DNA of 64,000 nucleotides, taken from CAWJFJ01 sp963800065 (GTDB lineage: Bacteria > Actinomycetota > Acidimicrobiia > Acidimicrobiales > UBA8190). The stretch covers positions 712,442-776,441 of the forward strand of contig CAWCZO010000003.1 in NCBI GenBank assembly GCA_963800065.1. Reading direction: 5' to 3'. This document shows, piece by piece, positions 50,924 to 59,200 of this stretch. Below the pieces are notes generated by a model, which saw only the letters and a program-made list of their open reading frames with translations, did not search any database and was not told the origin of the DNA. Numbering within the stretch: position 1 is the first letter of the stretch; every line of letters begins with the position of its first letter. A program made the position numbers and the translations under genes.

Positions 50924-51640
50924 GTGGCCGTGGTGATGGCCGTGGCGGCGGGACGGCTGGCTCGGATGTTGTGGCGGCTCCTCCGTCTCGTCCTGCTCGT
51001 CCTCGCCCTCGTCGTCGTCTACCTGGCCGTCACGGCCGTCCAGGTCTGGCTCACCTCGCGCCATTCCGAGGCGCGGGTCGAGCAGGCGGCCGTCGTGATG
51101 GGCGCCGCCCAGTACGACGGGTTGCCGTCCCCCGATCTGGCCGGGCGACTGGAGGAGGTCGACGAGGTGTGGCGCCGGGGCCTCGTTCCCCTGATCGTCG
51201 TCACCGGCTACAAGGAACCCGGCGACCAGTTCACCGAAGCGGAGGCCTCGGAGCGCTGGCTCGTCGCCCGGGGTGTGCCGGCCCACGCCATCGTCGAGGT
51301 CGGTGGGGACGATTCGTGGGCCAACCTGTCCGACGCCGCCGTTGCGCTGCACCGGCGCGGTCTCGACCGCGTCCTGATCGTGACCGACGGATTCCACGAG
51401 GACCGGAGCCTGGCCATCGCCAGCGATGTCGGTTTGAAGGCGTGGCCCGTCCCGACGACCGACTCCCCGATCAAGGGATGGTCGACGGTCCCGTACTTCG
51501 CCAAGGAGACCCTCGGCGTAGCCCTCGGCCGGATCGTCGGGTACCAGCGCTTGCACAGGCTGGGCCTTTCGGTGGCCGGGGTTGGTGAGAGCCGGATGGT
51601 GGATCTCGGTTGCTCCCGGGCGGCGGAGCCCATCGGCTAG
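50924..51640 (+). CDS. YdcF/SanA-like (DUF218) membrane-anchored protein
   Basis: A protein of about 238 residues. One N-terminal membrane anchor (LWRLLRLVLLVLALVVVYLAV) precedes a DUF218 domain: VEQAAVVMGAAQYDGLPSPDLAGRLEEVDEVWRRG, LIVVTGYKEPGDQFTEAEASERWL, SWANLSDAAVAL and RVLIVTDGFHEDRSLAIASDVG. ElyC/SanA/YdcF proteins act in envelope maintenance. Start choice between GTG 50924, GTG 50933 and ATG 50936; the first follows GGGGAG closely. It ends 18 nt before the tRNA gene. Confidence 0.82.
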   Translation: MAVVMAVAAGRLARMLWRLLRLVLLVLALVVVYLAVTAVQVWLTSRHSEARVEQAAVVMGAAQYDGLPSPDLAGRLEEVDEVWRRGLVPLIVVTGYKEPGDQFTEAEASERWLVARGVPAHAIVEVGGDDSWANLSDAAVALHRRGLDRVLIVTDGFHEDRSLAIASDVGLKAWPVPTTDSPIKGWSTVPYFAKETLGVALGRIVGYQRLHRLGLSVAGVGESRMVDLGCSRAAEPIG

Positions 51641-51657
51641 GTTGGGGAACCGCCCGT

Positions 51658-51729
51658 TCGGGGGTGGTGTAATCGGCAACACGGCAGGTTCTGGCCCTGT
51701 TATTGGGGGTTCGAGTCCTCCCCCCCGAG
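51658..51729 (+). tRNA. tRNA-Gln(CTG)
   Basis: Cloverleaf by eye: acceptor TCGGGGG/CCCCCGA, D stem GTG/CAC, anticodon stem GCAGG/CCTGT with loop TTCTGGC (anticodon CTG at 51691-51693), T arm GGGGG-TTCGAGT-CCTCC. A 5' U is usual for tRNA-Gln. CCA is not encoded. An integrase island follows directly. Confidence 0.93.
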
Positions 51730-51834
51730 CTCAATCGGTAAGGCAAAGTCGCTGGTGACGGGCTTTGCCGTCTGCGTGAAAGGCCACGACGTGCCGTCCG
51801 TGGTCACAACTTGGTCACAAGGAGGAATCCGGGC

Positions 51835-52564
51835 ATGAGCCAGGGGAGGGTGAGGGCTAACGGGGGAAGTTCGGCGAGCGCCACGGCCCACGGTTGGGGG
51901 GGCCTCAAGCCGGTGTTCACCGATGGCGCTGCGCTCCAACTACATCTCGGGAGCCAGACGCCGACCCCAGTGGGTGACGGCCGCGGTTACTTCTCGTCCT
52001 TCTGGGCAGCGGTTCGCGACGCGCTGCCAAGCCACCGGACGGGACATGACAACGGGGGCAGCGAAGGACGAACCCGGCACGGGCAGTTGGCTCGGTGCCA
52101 TCGGGTACATGGCGCTACTGGACCAAATCGGGTCGAGCGTGAAGCCGGCTGGCATACCGAGGGCCTCTGGTGCCTCAATCGTCTGCGCTCTCACGCACTG
52201 GACGAGTCTGGACGAAGCGTCCATCGACGCTCTATACGCCCTTCGATGCGCCCTCGCCCACGATTACTCACTCTTCAACAAGAACGACAGGAACCCGCGT
52301 TTGCAGCATCTCTTCGCCCTTGACCGCAGAGCCACCGGCGACGTCGTGAGGCTCCCCACCCGTCCGTGGGACGGCGACTACGAGAACCGCGCCGATGCCA
52401 TGCGCACGTGGGTGAGCGTCAGGCTTCTCGGCGACCTCGCCGAACAAATCGTGGCGGACATCACGATGGGCCTTTCAGCCGGAAACCTTGAAATCATCCT
52501 CGACGGTGGTGCCAACGAGCTGGCGGCGCGTTACAGCCTCGTGGTCCCCTGGTCTGGGTCATAG
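51835..52564 (+). pseudogene. Unknown protein with RX4H (HEPN-like) motif, probable frameshift
   Basis: ATG 51835 follows a strong AAGGAGGAA ribosome site and opens a frame with GC-biased codons through GRGYFSSFWAAVRDALP. The plausible continuation, GTGSWLGAIGYMALLDQIG to the stop at 52564, lies in another frame, so a one-base shift seems to fall between about 51990 and 52080. The second part has ALYALRCALAHDYSLFN with R-C-A-L-A-H, an RX4H pattern as in HEPN RNases, though the canonical Asn after Arg is missing. Similar proteins occur near actinobacterial integrases (from memory). A nuclease or toxin role is speculative. Confidence 0.5.
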
Positions 52565-52569
52565 GAGAA

Positions 52570-52598
52570 GGCCGCCCTACCCGAAGATCAGGGCGGCC
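52570..52598. terminator. Bidirectional hairpin terminator
   Basis: GGCCGCCCT, an 11-nt loop, AGGGCGGCC: a perfect 9-bp stem between the convergent HEPN-like and integrase genes, overlapping the integrase stop region. Confidence 0.6.
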
Positions 52599-53776
52599 AC
52601 CTTCTCGGCCGCGCCCGTCTGCATTCCGGCCGACACGTGCTGGTACGTCTGCCACGTCGTCATCGGTGAGCCGTGACCGAGTCGCTTGGACACGATGGCC
52701 ACGTCGACGCCGGCGGCTAGTGCGAGTGTCGCCCACGTGTGTCGCAAATCGTGGAGCCTGATCGGCGGCAGGGCCGCGTACTTCGGCTGGTGCAGGCGAC
52801 GGTCGAACGTCTTCGAGAAGCTCTCCGGGTGGTGGGGGAGCTCGTCGGGACGGCAGAAGATCAGCCCGTGGTCCTGGTAGCCCGTGTCCATGGCCAGGAT
52901 TTCGGCCGCCTGGACCGCCTTCCACTTCCGCAGCGTGGCCACGGTGGCCGCATCGAGTTCGATGACACGGGCGCGGTCGGTCTTAGTCCTGGCCACGATG
53001 CGACCCTCACGGCCCTTCCCGCTCGCCTTGGTCAACGGAATGACCGACTGACGGATCGCCGCCGTCCCCTTTGGGAGGTCGACGTCGCTCCACCCCAACC
53101 CGAGCGCTTCGCCGCGTCGGCACCCTGTGAGGGCCAGGAAGCCGAAGGCTGGCGTGTAGCGGTCGCCCTCGCACAGGTCGAGGAATGAGCGCACCTGGGG
53201 GCCCGTCCACGTCCGCATCTCCGGGGCTCGGCTCTCCCCGGCTGACGGGGGAGTGGCCCGCGTCGCGGGGTTCACGACGAGGCGCTGCCACTTCACGGCG
53301 TCACCCAACGCGCCCGACACGATGGTGTGGATGTATCGGACCGTGCGCGCTTTCAGTCCGGCCGACTGGTTTCCGCGCTGGCGGCCCGAGTCCAACAGGT
53401 CGCCATAGAACCGGGTGAGGAGAGCGCCGTCGACCTGCTGGAGCTGGACGGGGCCGATCCTCGGCACTACGTGCACGCGGATGTTCCGTTCGTAGGACTC
53501 CCACGTCGAGGCGGCCAGCTCCCGCCGGACGGCCGGGAGCCAGTCGTCAGTCAGGAACGCACCGAGCGTCTGGCGCCTGGGAGCGACGTAAGTGGCCGTG
53601 GTGACCGAGCGACGCAGCTTGTCCAGCTCCTCCTGCGCCGCCTTCTTCGTGGCGAACCCTCGGCGCTTGGCCTGGCGGCGCTTACCGTTTGCACCTTGGC
53701 CGAGGTCGACGACGAACCACCACGTGCCGGTCGTCTCGTCCTTCTGCGGTGCTGCGCTCGATGCTCGCTTGGTCAT
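52577..53776 (-). CDS. Tyrosine site-specific integrase
   Basis: A 399-residue phage-type integrase. Residues 1-60 form an arm-binding domain rich in Lys and Arg, 70-165 the core-binding domain, and 185-399 the catalytic domain with Arg221 (LTGCRRGEALGL), His342 and Arg345 (LHDLRHTWATL), His368 (RLGHGS) and nucleophile Tyr379 (WQTYQHV). It should recombine the island at the adjacent tRNA-Gln gene, the usual place for such an integrase. ATG overlaps the stop of the upstream gene (ATGA). Confidence 0.95.
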   Translation of the reverse strand: MTKRASSAAPQKDETTGTWWFVVDLGQGANGKRRQAKRRGFATKKAAQEELDKLRRSVTTATYVAPRRQTLGAFLTDDWLPAVRRELAASTWESYERNIRVHVVPRIGPVQLQQVDGALLTRFYGDLLDSGRQRGNQSAGLKARTVRYIHTIVSGALGDAVKWQRLVVNPATRATPPSAGESRAPEMRTWTGPQVRSFLDLCEGDRYTPAFGFLALTGCRRGEALGLGWSDVDLPKGTAAIRQSVIPLTKASGKGREGRIVARTKTDRARVIELDAATVATLRKWKAVQAAEILAMDTGYQDHGLIFCRPDELPHHPESFSKTFDRRLHQPKYAALPPIRLHDLRHTWATLALAAGVDVAIVSKRLGHGSPMTTWQTYQHVSAGMQTGAAEKVAALIFG

Positions 53777-54339
53777 GGCTTGCTCGCTTTCTTGGTCGGC
53801 ACCTTGGGCAGGAAGCCGCGCTCACGCGCAGTCATCACCCATCGGCCTGCTGTCGGTCTGCTCACCTGGAAGTGCCGCATGACGGCCACCGTCGGTTTCG
53901 ACTCCGCCTCGGTGTAGACACGGGCGACATCCCGGAGGAGGTCGTCGGTCATCTGCCGACGCGGGCGCCGTTGGGCGGCCCGGGCCAGGAGGGATTCGTC
54001 CCCCGTCCCGGTCGCCCGTCCGAACATCACCTCGCCGTGCTCGTCGAGGACGAGGTGCTCGGCATATGCCACCGTCGACTCGCGCAGGTAGCGGGCCAGG
54101 GCGACGCGCCGCAGGCCCTCGCTCGTCACCGGCGGACCGCCCGGCCGGGGCCGACAACGCAGCTCGGCACACCGGGGCTGGCCGTCGACCACTGCGACGT
54201 GGATCTCCACGAGGAACGGGCACTCGGGATCGTCGACCTCGACGGCGTACCGGGGCGGCAAGTGCAGGCCCTCGGTCCCGTAAGGGACAAGGCCCCCGGT
54301 CGGACCAGCCGTGGGGGTGAGTCCTCGGTACACGGTCAC
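53773..54339 (-). CDS. Unknown HTH protein co-transcribed with the integrase
   Basis: A 188-residue protein. The N-terminal part (LHLPPRYAVEVDDPECPFLVEIHVAVVDGQPRC) is a beta-rich module seen in small actinobacterial proteins encoded beside integrases. The C-terminus, KPTVAVMRHFQVSRPTAGRWVMTARERGFLP, is a clear helix-turn-helix. It probably regulates integrase expression or assists recombination. The GTG start lies 7 nt after a TAACGT -10 box with a perfect TTGACA -35, so the message should be leaderless. Confidence 0.7.
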   Translation of the reverse strand: MTVYRGLTPTAGPTGGLVPYGTEGLHLPPRYAVEVDDPECPFLVEIHVAVVDGQPRCAELRCRPRPGGPPVTSEGLRRVALARYLRESTVAYAEHLVLDEHGEVMFGRATGTGDESLLARAAQRRPRRQMTDDLLRDVARVYTEAESKPTVAVMRHFQVSRPTAGRWVMTARERGFLPKVPTKKASKP

Positions 54340-54346
54340 GACTGAG

Positions 54347-54374
54347 ACGTTAGGCGTGTGTCATATACTGTCAA
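54347..54374 (-). promoter_or_regulatory. Promoter of the HTH-integrase operon
   Basis: On the minus strand TTGACA (54374-54369), a 16-bp spacer, TAACGT (54352-54347). Direct repeats TGTCA at 54359-54363 and 54369-54373 overlap it and may be the XRE regulator's site. Confidence 0.6.
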
Positions 54375-54440
54375 CTCACCATATCGGTTTGCAGCACAAT
54401 CGAGACGGTTCGGACCTTCTCATTCCCGTTTCGTGAGCGT

Positions 54441-54722
54441 ATGTTCACCGGTATGACTCTGTCAGATCTGCTGTTGCTGGCGCAGGCCCGGGAATGGGCA
54501 ACCTCTGGTCGGGCTCGTCAGCTACGCATATCGGCCGGGCTGACTCAACAGCAGGTCGCCGACCACTGCGGCGTGACCGGGACGGCCGTCGCCCACTGGG
54601 AGGCAGCGGTGAGGACCCCACGGGGCCGACCAGGGCTGCGTTGGGCCCGGCTCCTGGCCGAGCTGGCCGCTCGGGCCGGGGGCCCCGAGGCTGACGATAC
54701 GGCCGGCGTGAAGGTCTCGTGA
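54441..54722 (+). CDS. XRE-family HTH regulator
   Basis: A 93-residue Cro/CI-like protein: LRISAGLTQQQVADHCGVTGTAVAHWEAAVRTPRG is a textbook HTH_3 (about residues 28-62). It lies at the start of the plus-strand operon, divergent from the integrase operon, the place of the switch regulator in phages and satellites. ATG 54441 or ATG 54453. The next start overlaps its stop. Confidence 0.85.
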   Translation: MFTGMTLSDLLLLAQAREWATSGRARQLRISAGLTQQQVADHCGVTGTAVAHWEAAVRTPRGRPGLRWARLLAELAARAGGPEADDTAGVKVS

Positions 54723-54958
54723 TCCCGACCCCGCAGGACCGGCCGACGGTCAGCGTCGAGGAGGCGGGCCGGTGGTTCGGCCTCGGTCGCAGCGCGGCCT
54801 ACGAGGCGTGCCAACGGGGCGAGATCCCGACGCTCCGGTTCGGGCGCTCGGTGCGGGTGCCGACAGCCCGGGCCCGTGTGCTGCTCGGGCTTGACCCCGA
54901 ACCGGTGGCCGACGAACCCACCGCCGCGGTGGTGGAGCTGCGCCGGGACATCCGGTGA
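54719..54958 (+). CDS. Excisionase-like MerR/AlpA-type DNA-binding protein
   Basis: A 79-residue winged-helix protein: TVSVEEAGRWFGLGRSAAYEACQRGEIPTLRFGRSVRVPTARARVLLGL, the HTH_17 pattern of Xis/AlpA proteins. It probably directs integrase towards excision. GTG start overlapping the regulator stop (GTGA). Confidence 0.83.
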   Translation: MIPTPQDRPTVSVEEAGRWFGLGRSAAYEACQRGEIPTLRFGRSVRVPTARARVLLGLDPEPVADEPTAAVVELRRDIR

Positions 54959-55200
54959 CCCGGCGGGTCACCGTCGACCTCGACGACCCCGGCGACCTCG
55001 ACCGTGTGTGGTCCGAGGTGGAGCGTGTCCGCGCCGTGCGTGCCATCGACCCCGAGCTGCGGACCAACATCGAGCGCCGGCTCGACCGCCTCGACCTCGC
55101 TGTCGCCGAGCCGTTGCGGGCCGACCTCGACCGGATGCACCCCGACGCCTTCCTGGCCGCGCACTTCGAGACGCTCGTGCCCCGGGGCTCGCTCCCGTGA
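54955..55200 (+). CDS. Small acidic helical protein, unknown
   Basis: An 81-residue protein (VTVDLDDPGDLDRVWSEVERVRAVRAID, then RLDRLDLAVAEPLRADLDRMHPDAF). It is predicted largely helical, rich in Asp and Arg, without a recognisable family. It overlaps both neighbours by 4 nt in the island operon, supporting real translation. Perhaps a partner of the downstream P-loop protein. Confidence 0.65.
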   Translation: MTRRVTVDLDDPGDLDRVWSEVERVRAVRAIDPELRTNIERRLDRLDLAVAEPLRADLDRMHPDAFLAAHFETLVPRGSLP

Positions 55201-56616
55201 CGGCCGCGGACCTCATGCTCGACGAGCTGTTCGGGTGTCTGCGGGCGTACCTGCACCTCGAAACCGTCGACCACGTCCTGTTCGCCCTGGCCGTGGCCGT
55301 GGCGGCGCGCCTCGACGGCGGTGACCCGTTGTGGGGGCTCATCATCGGACCGCCCTCGTCGGGCAAGACCGAGGCCGTCCGGATGCTCGACTCCGTGGCC
55401 GACGAGCACCCGGACGAGATCACGGCCCCGTCGCTGTTGTCGTGGCCCCGAAGCAACGCCAAGGACCCCAAGCCCGTCGGCATCCTGGCCCGTCTGCCCA
55501 GCCCGGGACTCCTCACCGTGGCCGATTTCTCGACGGTGCTGGCCACGTCGGACCGAGGCGGGCGCGACCAGCTCTTCGCGCTGTTGCGGCGTGCGTTTGA
55601 CGGCGCCGTGAGCCGCGACCTCGGTAACAGCCCCCGACCCCTGACGTGGCAGGGCCGGCTCACCCTGCTGGCCGCCTGTACGCCGATCATCGACTCGTAC
55701 AGCTCGCACGCCGACGCCCTCGGACCACGCTGGCTCTACTGCCGGGTCGACGCCCAGGACGCCGACACCAAGCGGGCCACGGGACGCAAGTCGCTCGGCG
55801 CCGGGATGCTGGGCCAGCACCGCTCCCGCACTGCCAACCTCGCCGCCGGGATCGTCCGAGACGCCAGGGGCCCGCGTGCCCGCCTCGCTCGGCCAGGAGG
55901 TGGGCGAGCAGATCGTCGACGCCGCCATCGTCGCCTGCTACGGCCGGGCCGCCGTCGAGCGCGAGGGCTACGGGCGACGCGAGATCAGCTCCATGGCCGT
56001 GATCGAGGAGCCGCCCCGACTGACGGGCCAGCTCGACCTCCTGGCCCGGGCCCTGCTCGGTCTGGGGCTCGACGCCGACAACGCCGTCGCTCTGTGCCGG
56101 CGCTGCGCCCTCGACTCCATCCCCCTGGCCCGCCGCCGGGCCATGACCGTGCTGGCGCAGTTCGGCGAGGCCACGCAGAGCACCGTGGCCAACCTGGCCG
56201 GTTGCGACCGCAAGGTGGCCAAGATGGCCCTGGAAGAGCTGGCCGCCATCGGCGTGGCCACCGAGTGCGACGACTCTGGCGACGACAAGAGGTTCGCGTC
56301 GCGTCCGTGGGCGCTCGACTACGGCGCGGTCGGCACCCTCGTCCGGCGCGTGGTTCTGGAGCACGAACAGTGCTCTGTCGTGGGACGAAAAGTGGGAAGC
56401 ACCCCCCCATCCCCCCCAAGTAGAGACACCCAGTCCCACTTTTCGTCCCACGATGACGAAACCGCCGACCTCGACCTCGATCCCGACGGCGACGTCCGCG
56501 ACCTGTCCCTCGACGAGCTGGACGCCCTCCAACCACCGGCCGGTGAACGCGACGGCAATGGTCACGCCGTGGACCTCATCCTGGCGACCTTTCCGGGGAT
56601 CGAGGTGGTGACGTGA
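55197..56616 (+). pseudogene. P-loop primase/helicase-like protein, frameshifted
   Basis: From GTG 55197 (overlapping the upstream stop) the protein reads LMLDELFGCLRAYLHL, Walker A GPPSSGKTEAVRML, PRPLTWQGRLTLLAACTPIIDSY and KSLGAGMLGQHR. At about 55867 the frame is lost in a GGGG run; dropping one G continues with RVPASLGQEVGEQIVDAAIVACYGRAAVE and a winged-helix C-terminus (TQSTVANLAGCDRKVAKMALEELAAIGVA) to 56616. It resembles the ATPase halves of primase-helicases in integrated elements and would drive replication of the excised island. True frameshift or assembly error. Confidence 0.68.
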
Positions 56617-56805
56617 CCCGCTCGCGCTCGCCCGCTCTCATGGCAACGCTGACGGGGCCGGTCTGTGATCACGGTGTGACCAGCCGCGCAGGTGACCAGG
56701 TGGGAGGCACCGTTTCGGCGTCGTGTGCGACTCACAATCACATGCCGGGAGACACGGGATGAGTTGCCTTCTGGGGTCATTGTCCCAGCCGGGTGGTGGC
56801 ACACC

Positions 56806-57204
56806 GTGACACCTCCTGGCACCCAGGATGGGCGTCGAGGCGCCGATGCCGTGCTTGTGGCGGCCCTGGCCGGTGGCGCTGTGGCCTTGGAAGCCGCGGA
56901 GGCTGCTGGCGTGAGCGAGCGCACCGTGCGCCGCCGGTTGGCGGATGCCGCCTTCGTTGACAGGGTTGAAGCTGCCCGAGTGGAGGTGGTCGACAATGCT
57001 GTCGCTCGCGTCTCCGCCTCCGCCCTGGCCGCCGTCGATACCTTGCGTGCCCTCATGACGCCGGACGTGTCGCCGTCGGTGCGCCTCGGCGCTGCCAAAG
57101 CCATCTTGGAGTACGGCATTCGACTTCGGGCGGAGTCCGAACTATCGGAGCGATTGGCGGCAATCGAGGAGCATCTTGGATTGAACGAAGAGGATCAGAC
57201 ATGA
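56806..57204 (+). CDS. HTH protein, terminase-small-subunit-like
   Basis: About 132 residues from GTG 56806 (GGTGG upstream); the frame extends upstream to 56692 with less protein-like sequence. DAVLVAALAGGAVALEAAEAAGVSERTVRRRLADAAFVDRVEAAR is an HTH as found at the start of phage small terminase subunits and related regulators; the rest is helical (SVRLGAAKAILEYGIRLR). In a satellite, such a protein could redirect packaging. Assignment by pattern only. Confidence 0.6.
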   Translation: MTPPGTQDGRRGADAVLVAALAGGAVALEAAEAAGVSERTVRRRLADAAFVDRVEAARVEVVDNAVARVSASALAAVDTLRALMTPDVSPSVRLGAAKAILEYGIRLRAESELSERLAAIEEHLGLNEEDQT

Positions 57205-57446
57205 ATGCGACTCCTGGCCGGATCGCGGCCGCCGAACGCCGGGCTGCCCAACAGCTCTGTTCAAAGTGTCGGGCGGGCTCGAAGATCACGAGTCAGCACA
57301 TCTGGGAACTGATGCAACGGGTCCGGGAGGAATGGGAGCAATGTGCCACACCGAGCAAACTCATCGAATGGGCCGAGGCTCGTGAAAAGGATGGAGCCCG
57401 CTTGCGCGAGCTGGCGGCCTCGCGTTCCCGAGAAGCGGGGCAATGA
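57201..57446 (+). CDS. Small Cys-containing helical protein, unknown
   Basis: An 81-residue protein with QQLCSKCRAGSKITS (C-x2-C) and helical WELMQRVREEWEQCATPSKLIEWAEAREK. No family recognised. ATG overlaps the preceding stop (ATGA). Confidence 0.55.
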   Translation: MNATPGRIAAAERRAAQQLCSKCRAGSKITSQHIWELMQRVREEWEQCATPSKLIEWAEAREKDGARLRELAASRSREAGQ

Positions 57447-57501
57447 TGGGCTTCTTGGGGCGTCGCGCGCTCCCATCCGTCCGAAGCCCTACCATCCGAA
57501 G

Positions 57502-58038
57502 ATGACCATTCGACAGCGGAGCAGCAATGGGCGTGCCGTGCGCTCCGCCTTCACTGTCGAGCAGGACAAGCGAGCGTGGGAACTGCGAATCGCCTCACTT
57601 ACTTACGCACAGATAGGGACCGAACTCGGCATCGCCGAATCGACGGCCTTCGAGTCGGCCATGCGCGGCGCGGCGCTAATACCCACTGAGGACATGGTCG
57701 AACTTAAGAAGGCCGAACTCGCCAAGCCCGACCGTATTGAACGCCACCTACTCGGCGTGATGACCCGGGACCACGTCCGGGTGGACCATGGTCACGTCGT
57801 TATGGACGAGGGAAGCCCTGTCAATGACGACCGCCCCGGTATCCAAGCCGCCTTCGGACTTCTCCGTGTCCAGGAACGGAGAGCGAGACTGTGCGGGCTT
57901 GACGAGCCGGCCAAATTTCGTGTCGGAGTTATAACCGCTGACATGGTGGACGCTGAGATCAGGCGGCTGAAGGAAAAGTTGACCTCGCCTGCGGGTGAGA
58001 TCGGGGCAGGTCCCATTTCCCAGGATAACGATGAGTAA
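57502..58038 (+). CDS. HTH protein, small-terminase or replication-regulator-like
   Basis: A 178-residue protein: WELRIASLTYAQIGTELGIAESTAFESAMRGA is an HTH (about residues 27-58), followed by a helical part with RIERHLLGVMTRDHVRVDHG and RVQERRARLCGLDEPAKFRVG. The R-x2-LCGLD-P stretch is common to phage-encoded small-terminase-like proteins. ATG chosen at the start of recognisable sequence. In the same operon as the other island genes. Confidence 0.6.
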   Translation: MTIRQRSSNGRAVRSAFTVEQDKRAWELRIASLTYAQIGTELGIAESTAFESAMRGAALIPTEDMVELKKAELAKPDRIERHLLGVMTRDHVRVDHGHVVMDEGSPVNDDRPGIQAAFGLLRVQERRARLCGLDEPAKFRVGVITADMVDAEIRRLKEKLTSPAGEIGAGPISQDNDE

Positions 58039-58216
58039 GGCCCTTAGCCGGGCGGAGGTAGCCGCCCTCGCTGACGACCTCAAAAGGATGCTGGCCTCCA
58101 TCGAGGCAGGTGACCTCGATGCAACGACGGCGATGAGGTACCGGATCGAGGGAGCGATCGCTGTCCTTGAAGTCGTACAAGGGCGAACTGCGCGATTCCA
58201 CGCAGAGGAGACTTGA
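58031..58216 (+). CDS. Small helical protein, last gene of the island operon
   Basis: A 61-residue protein (SRAEVAALADDLKRMLASIEAGDLDATTAMRYRIEGAIAVLEVV). It overlaps the preceding gene by 8 nt. No family recognised; the pattern of heptad-like hydrophobics suggests a helical dimer. Confidence 0.55.
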   Translation: MSKALSRAEVAALADDLKRMLASIEAGDLDATTAMRYRIEGAIAVLEVVQGRTARFHAEET

Positions 58217-58536
58217 GTCGCCGATGGCGACACCGGATGGTTTCACTCGGGAACGCGTTACCTGTGGCCCGATTTCGAGACGCCAGGCCCTCACGCTCCA
58301 AGGCTGTCACCGGGACACCCGGTAGCGGGCTTGATCCCGGCCGGCCTGAGGTTGGTCGGGCTGACCCACGCCAGGACGGACAGAACCGGCAGTATGGGCT
58401 GTCCGTCGCTGAGTTTCCGTAACGCGTGGCCGACGATACCGGTCGCATCCCGATCCCCTTAATGTCGCATCGAACGGCGCCCGAAGGACCCACTGTCGCT
58501 GGCTCGGCGGGAACCCCCCCCGTTACGTCGGCGGGT
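58217..58536. other. 320-bp gap at the presumed right end of the island
   Basis: No protein-like frame is seen on either strand. The junction between island and chromosome should lie here. Only TTCGAG (about 58275) resembles the tRNA-Gln 3' part, which is too short to call an attachment site. Confidence 0.4.
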
Positions 58537-59181
58537 CTACCCGCCGAATCCGCCGAAGCGGCCCGTCGTGACGCCGGCGGCGGTGGCGGACACCGACGTG
58601 GCTGAGACGGATCCGTTACTGGCCTTCGTTCCCTCTACGATGACGGTGTCACCGACCTGCAGCGCTCCCAGGCTCGACTTGGCGTTTCTGGTCACCGTCG
58701 CGGCGGGGCCCACTGTCACCTTCACCAGGTCGCCGCTCGAGTTGGTCACGTACAGCGTGGATCCGGAGACCTCGGTGACGGTACCGGTAGCAGCGGCGGC
58801 GCCGAACGACCCCGAAGCGCCGGACCCAGTCGTGCCCGAAGCGCCCGCACTCCGGAACAACGACGCGAACGACGATGCAGCCGATGTAGTGGACGTGGTC
58901 CCACGGGTGCGCTGGAGCGCTGCGCCACCCCAGATTCCGCCAGCGGCGATCAACAGCCCGAAGAGCACCATGGTGGGAACCGACACTCGGATCCCCTTCC
59001 TCGGTCCCCGTACCGGCCATTCGTCGTCATCGGTTGCGTTCTCGTCCCACGGCGGCTCACCGGGTCCCGCCGCCGACGCCACGGCGCTGTGGCCGTCGGC
59101 CCGGGGAACGAAGATCTCCTGAGTCGGCGGTTCGATGCCGGAGGCGGAGGGGGGGCTGGCAGTGGTGTCGGACTCGGGCAT
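58537..59181 (-). CDS. Membrane-anchored DUF5666-like protein with FGG tail
   Basis: A 214-residue protein: a cytoplasmic acidic N-terminus, one membrane span (TMVLFGLLIAAGGIWGGAAL, about residues 73-92), a Ser/Gly linker, then a DUF5666-like beta domain (TGTVTEVSGSTLYVTNSSGDLVKVTV, SLGALQVGDTVIVEGT) and a C-terminal GRFGGFGG. Last gene of the MacAB-like operon; the neighbouring fusion protein has a similar Phe-Gly-Gly tail. ATG 59181 with AAAGG upstream. Role in the exporter unknown. Confidence 0.7.
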   Translation of the reverse strand: MPESDTTASPPSASGIEPPTQEIFVPRADGHSAVASAAGPGEPPWDENATDDDEWPVRGPRKGIRVSVPTMVLFGLLIAAGGIWGGAALQRTRGTTSTTSAASSFASLFRSAGASGTTGSGASGSFGAAAATGTVTEVSGSTLYVTNSSGDLVKVTVGPAATVTRNAKSSLGALQVGDTVIVEGTKASNGSVSATSVSATAAGVTTGRFGGFGG

Positions 59182-59200
59182 GGATGATGCCTTTCGGTAC

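Larger units (their letters stand above)
51730..58216. mobile_element. Integrase island behind tRNA-Gln
   Basis: After the tRNA come a frameshifted HEPN-like gene, a tyrosine integrase and an HTH protein on the minus strand, then a divergent plus-strand operon: XRE regulator, excisionase-like protein, small protein, P-loop primase/helicase-like protein, and four small genes of which two look like terminase-small-subunit or HTH proteins. No capsid, tail or lysis gene is present, as in phage satellites. A right-end copy of the tRNA 3' sequence was not found by eye, so the right border (about 58.2-58.5 kb) is approximate. Confidence 0.7.

Noticed and set aside
52046..52564. An intact 172-residue gene starting at ATG 52046
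   Set aside because: The upstream ribosome site and codon pattern favour a longer gene starting at 51835 in another frame. The short form remains possible but has only a weak ribosome site.
58260..58290. Right attachment site for the tRNA-Gln island
   Set aside because: Only six bases (TTCGAG) match the tRNA T-arm region, which is expected by chance; a real site should repeat 15 or more bases.
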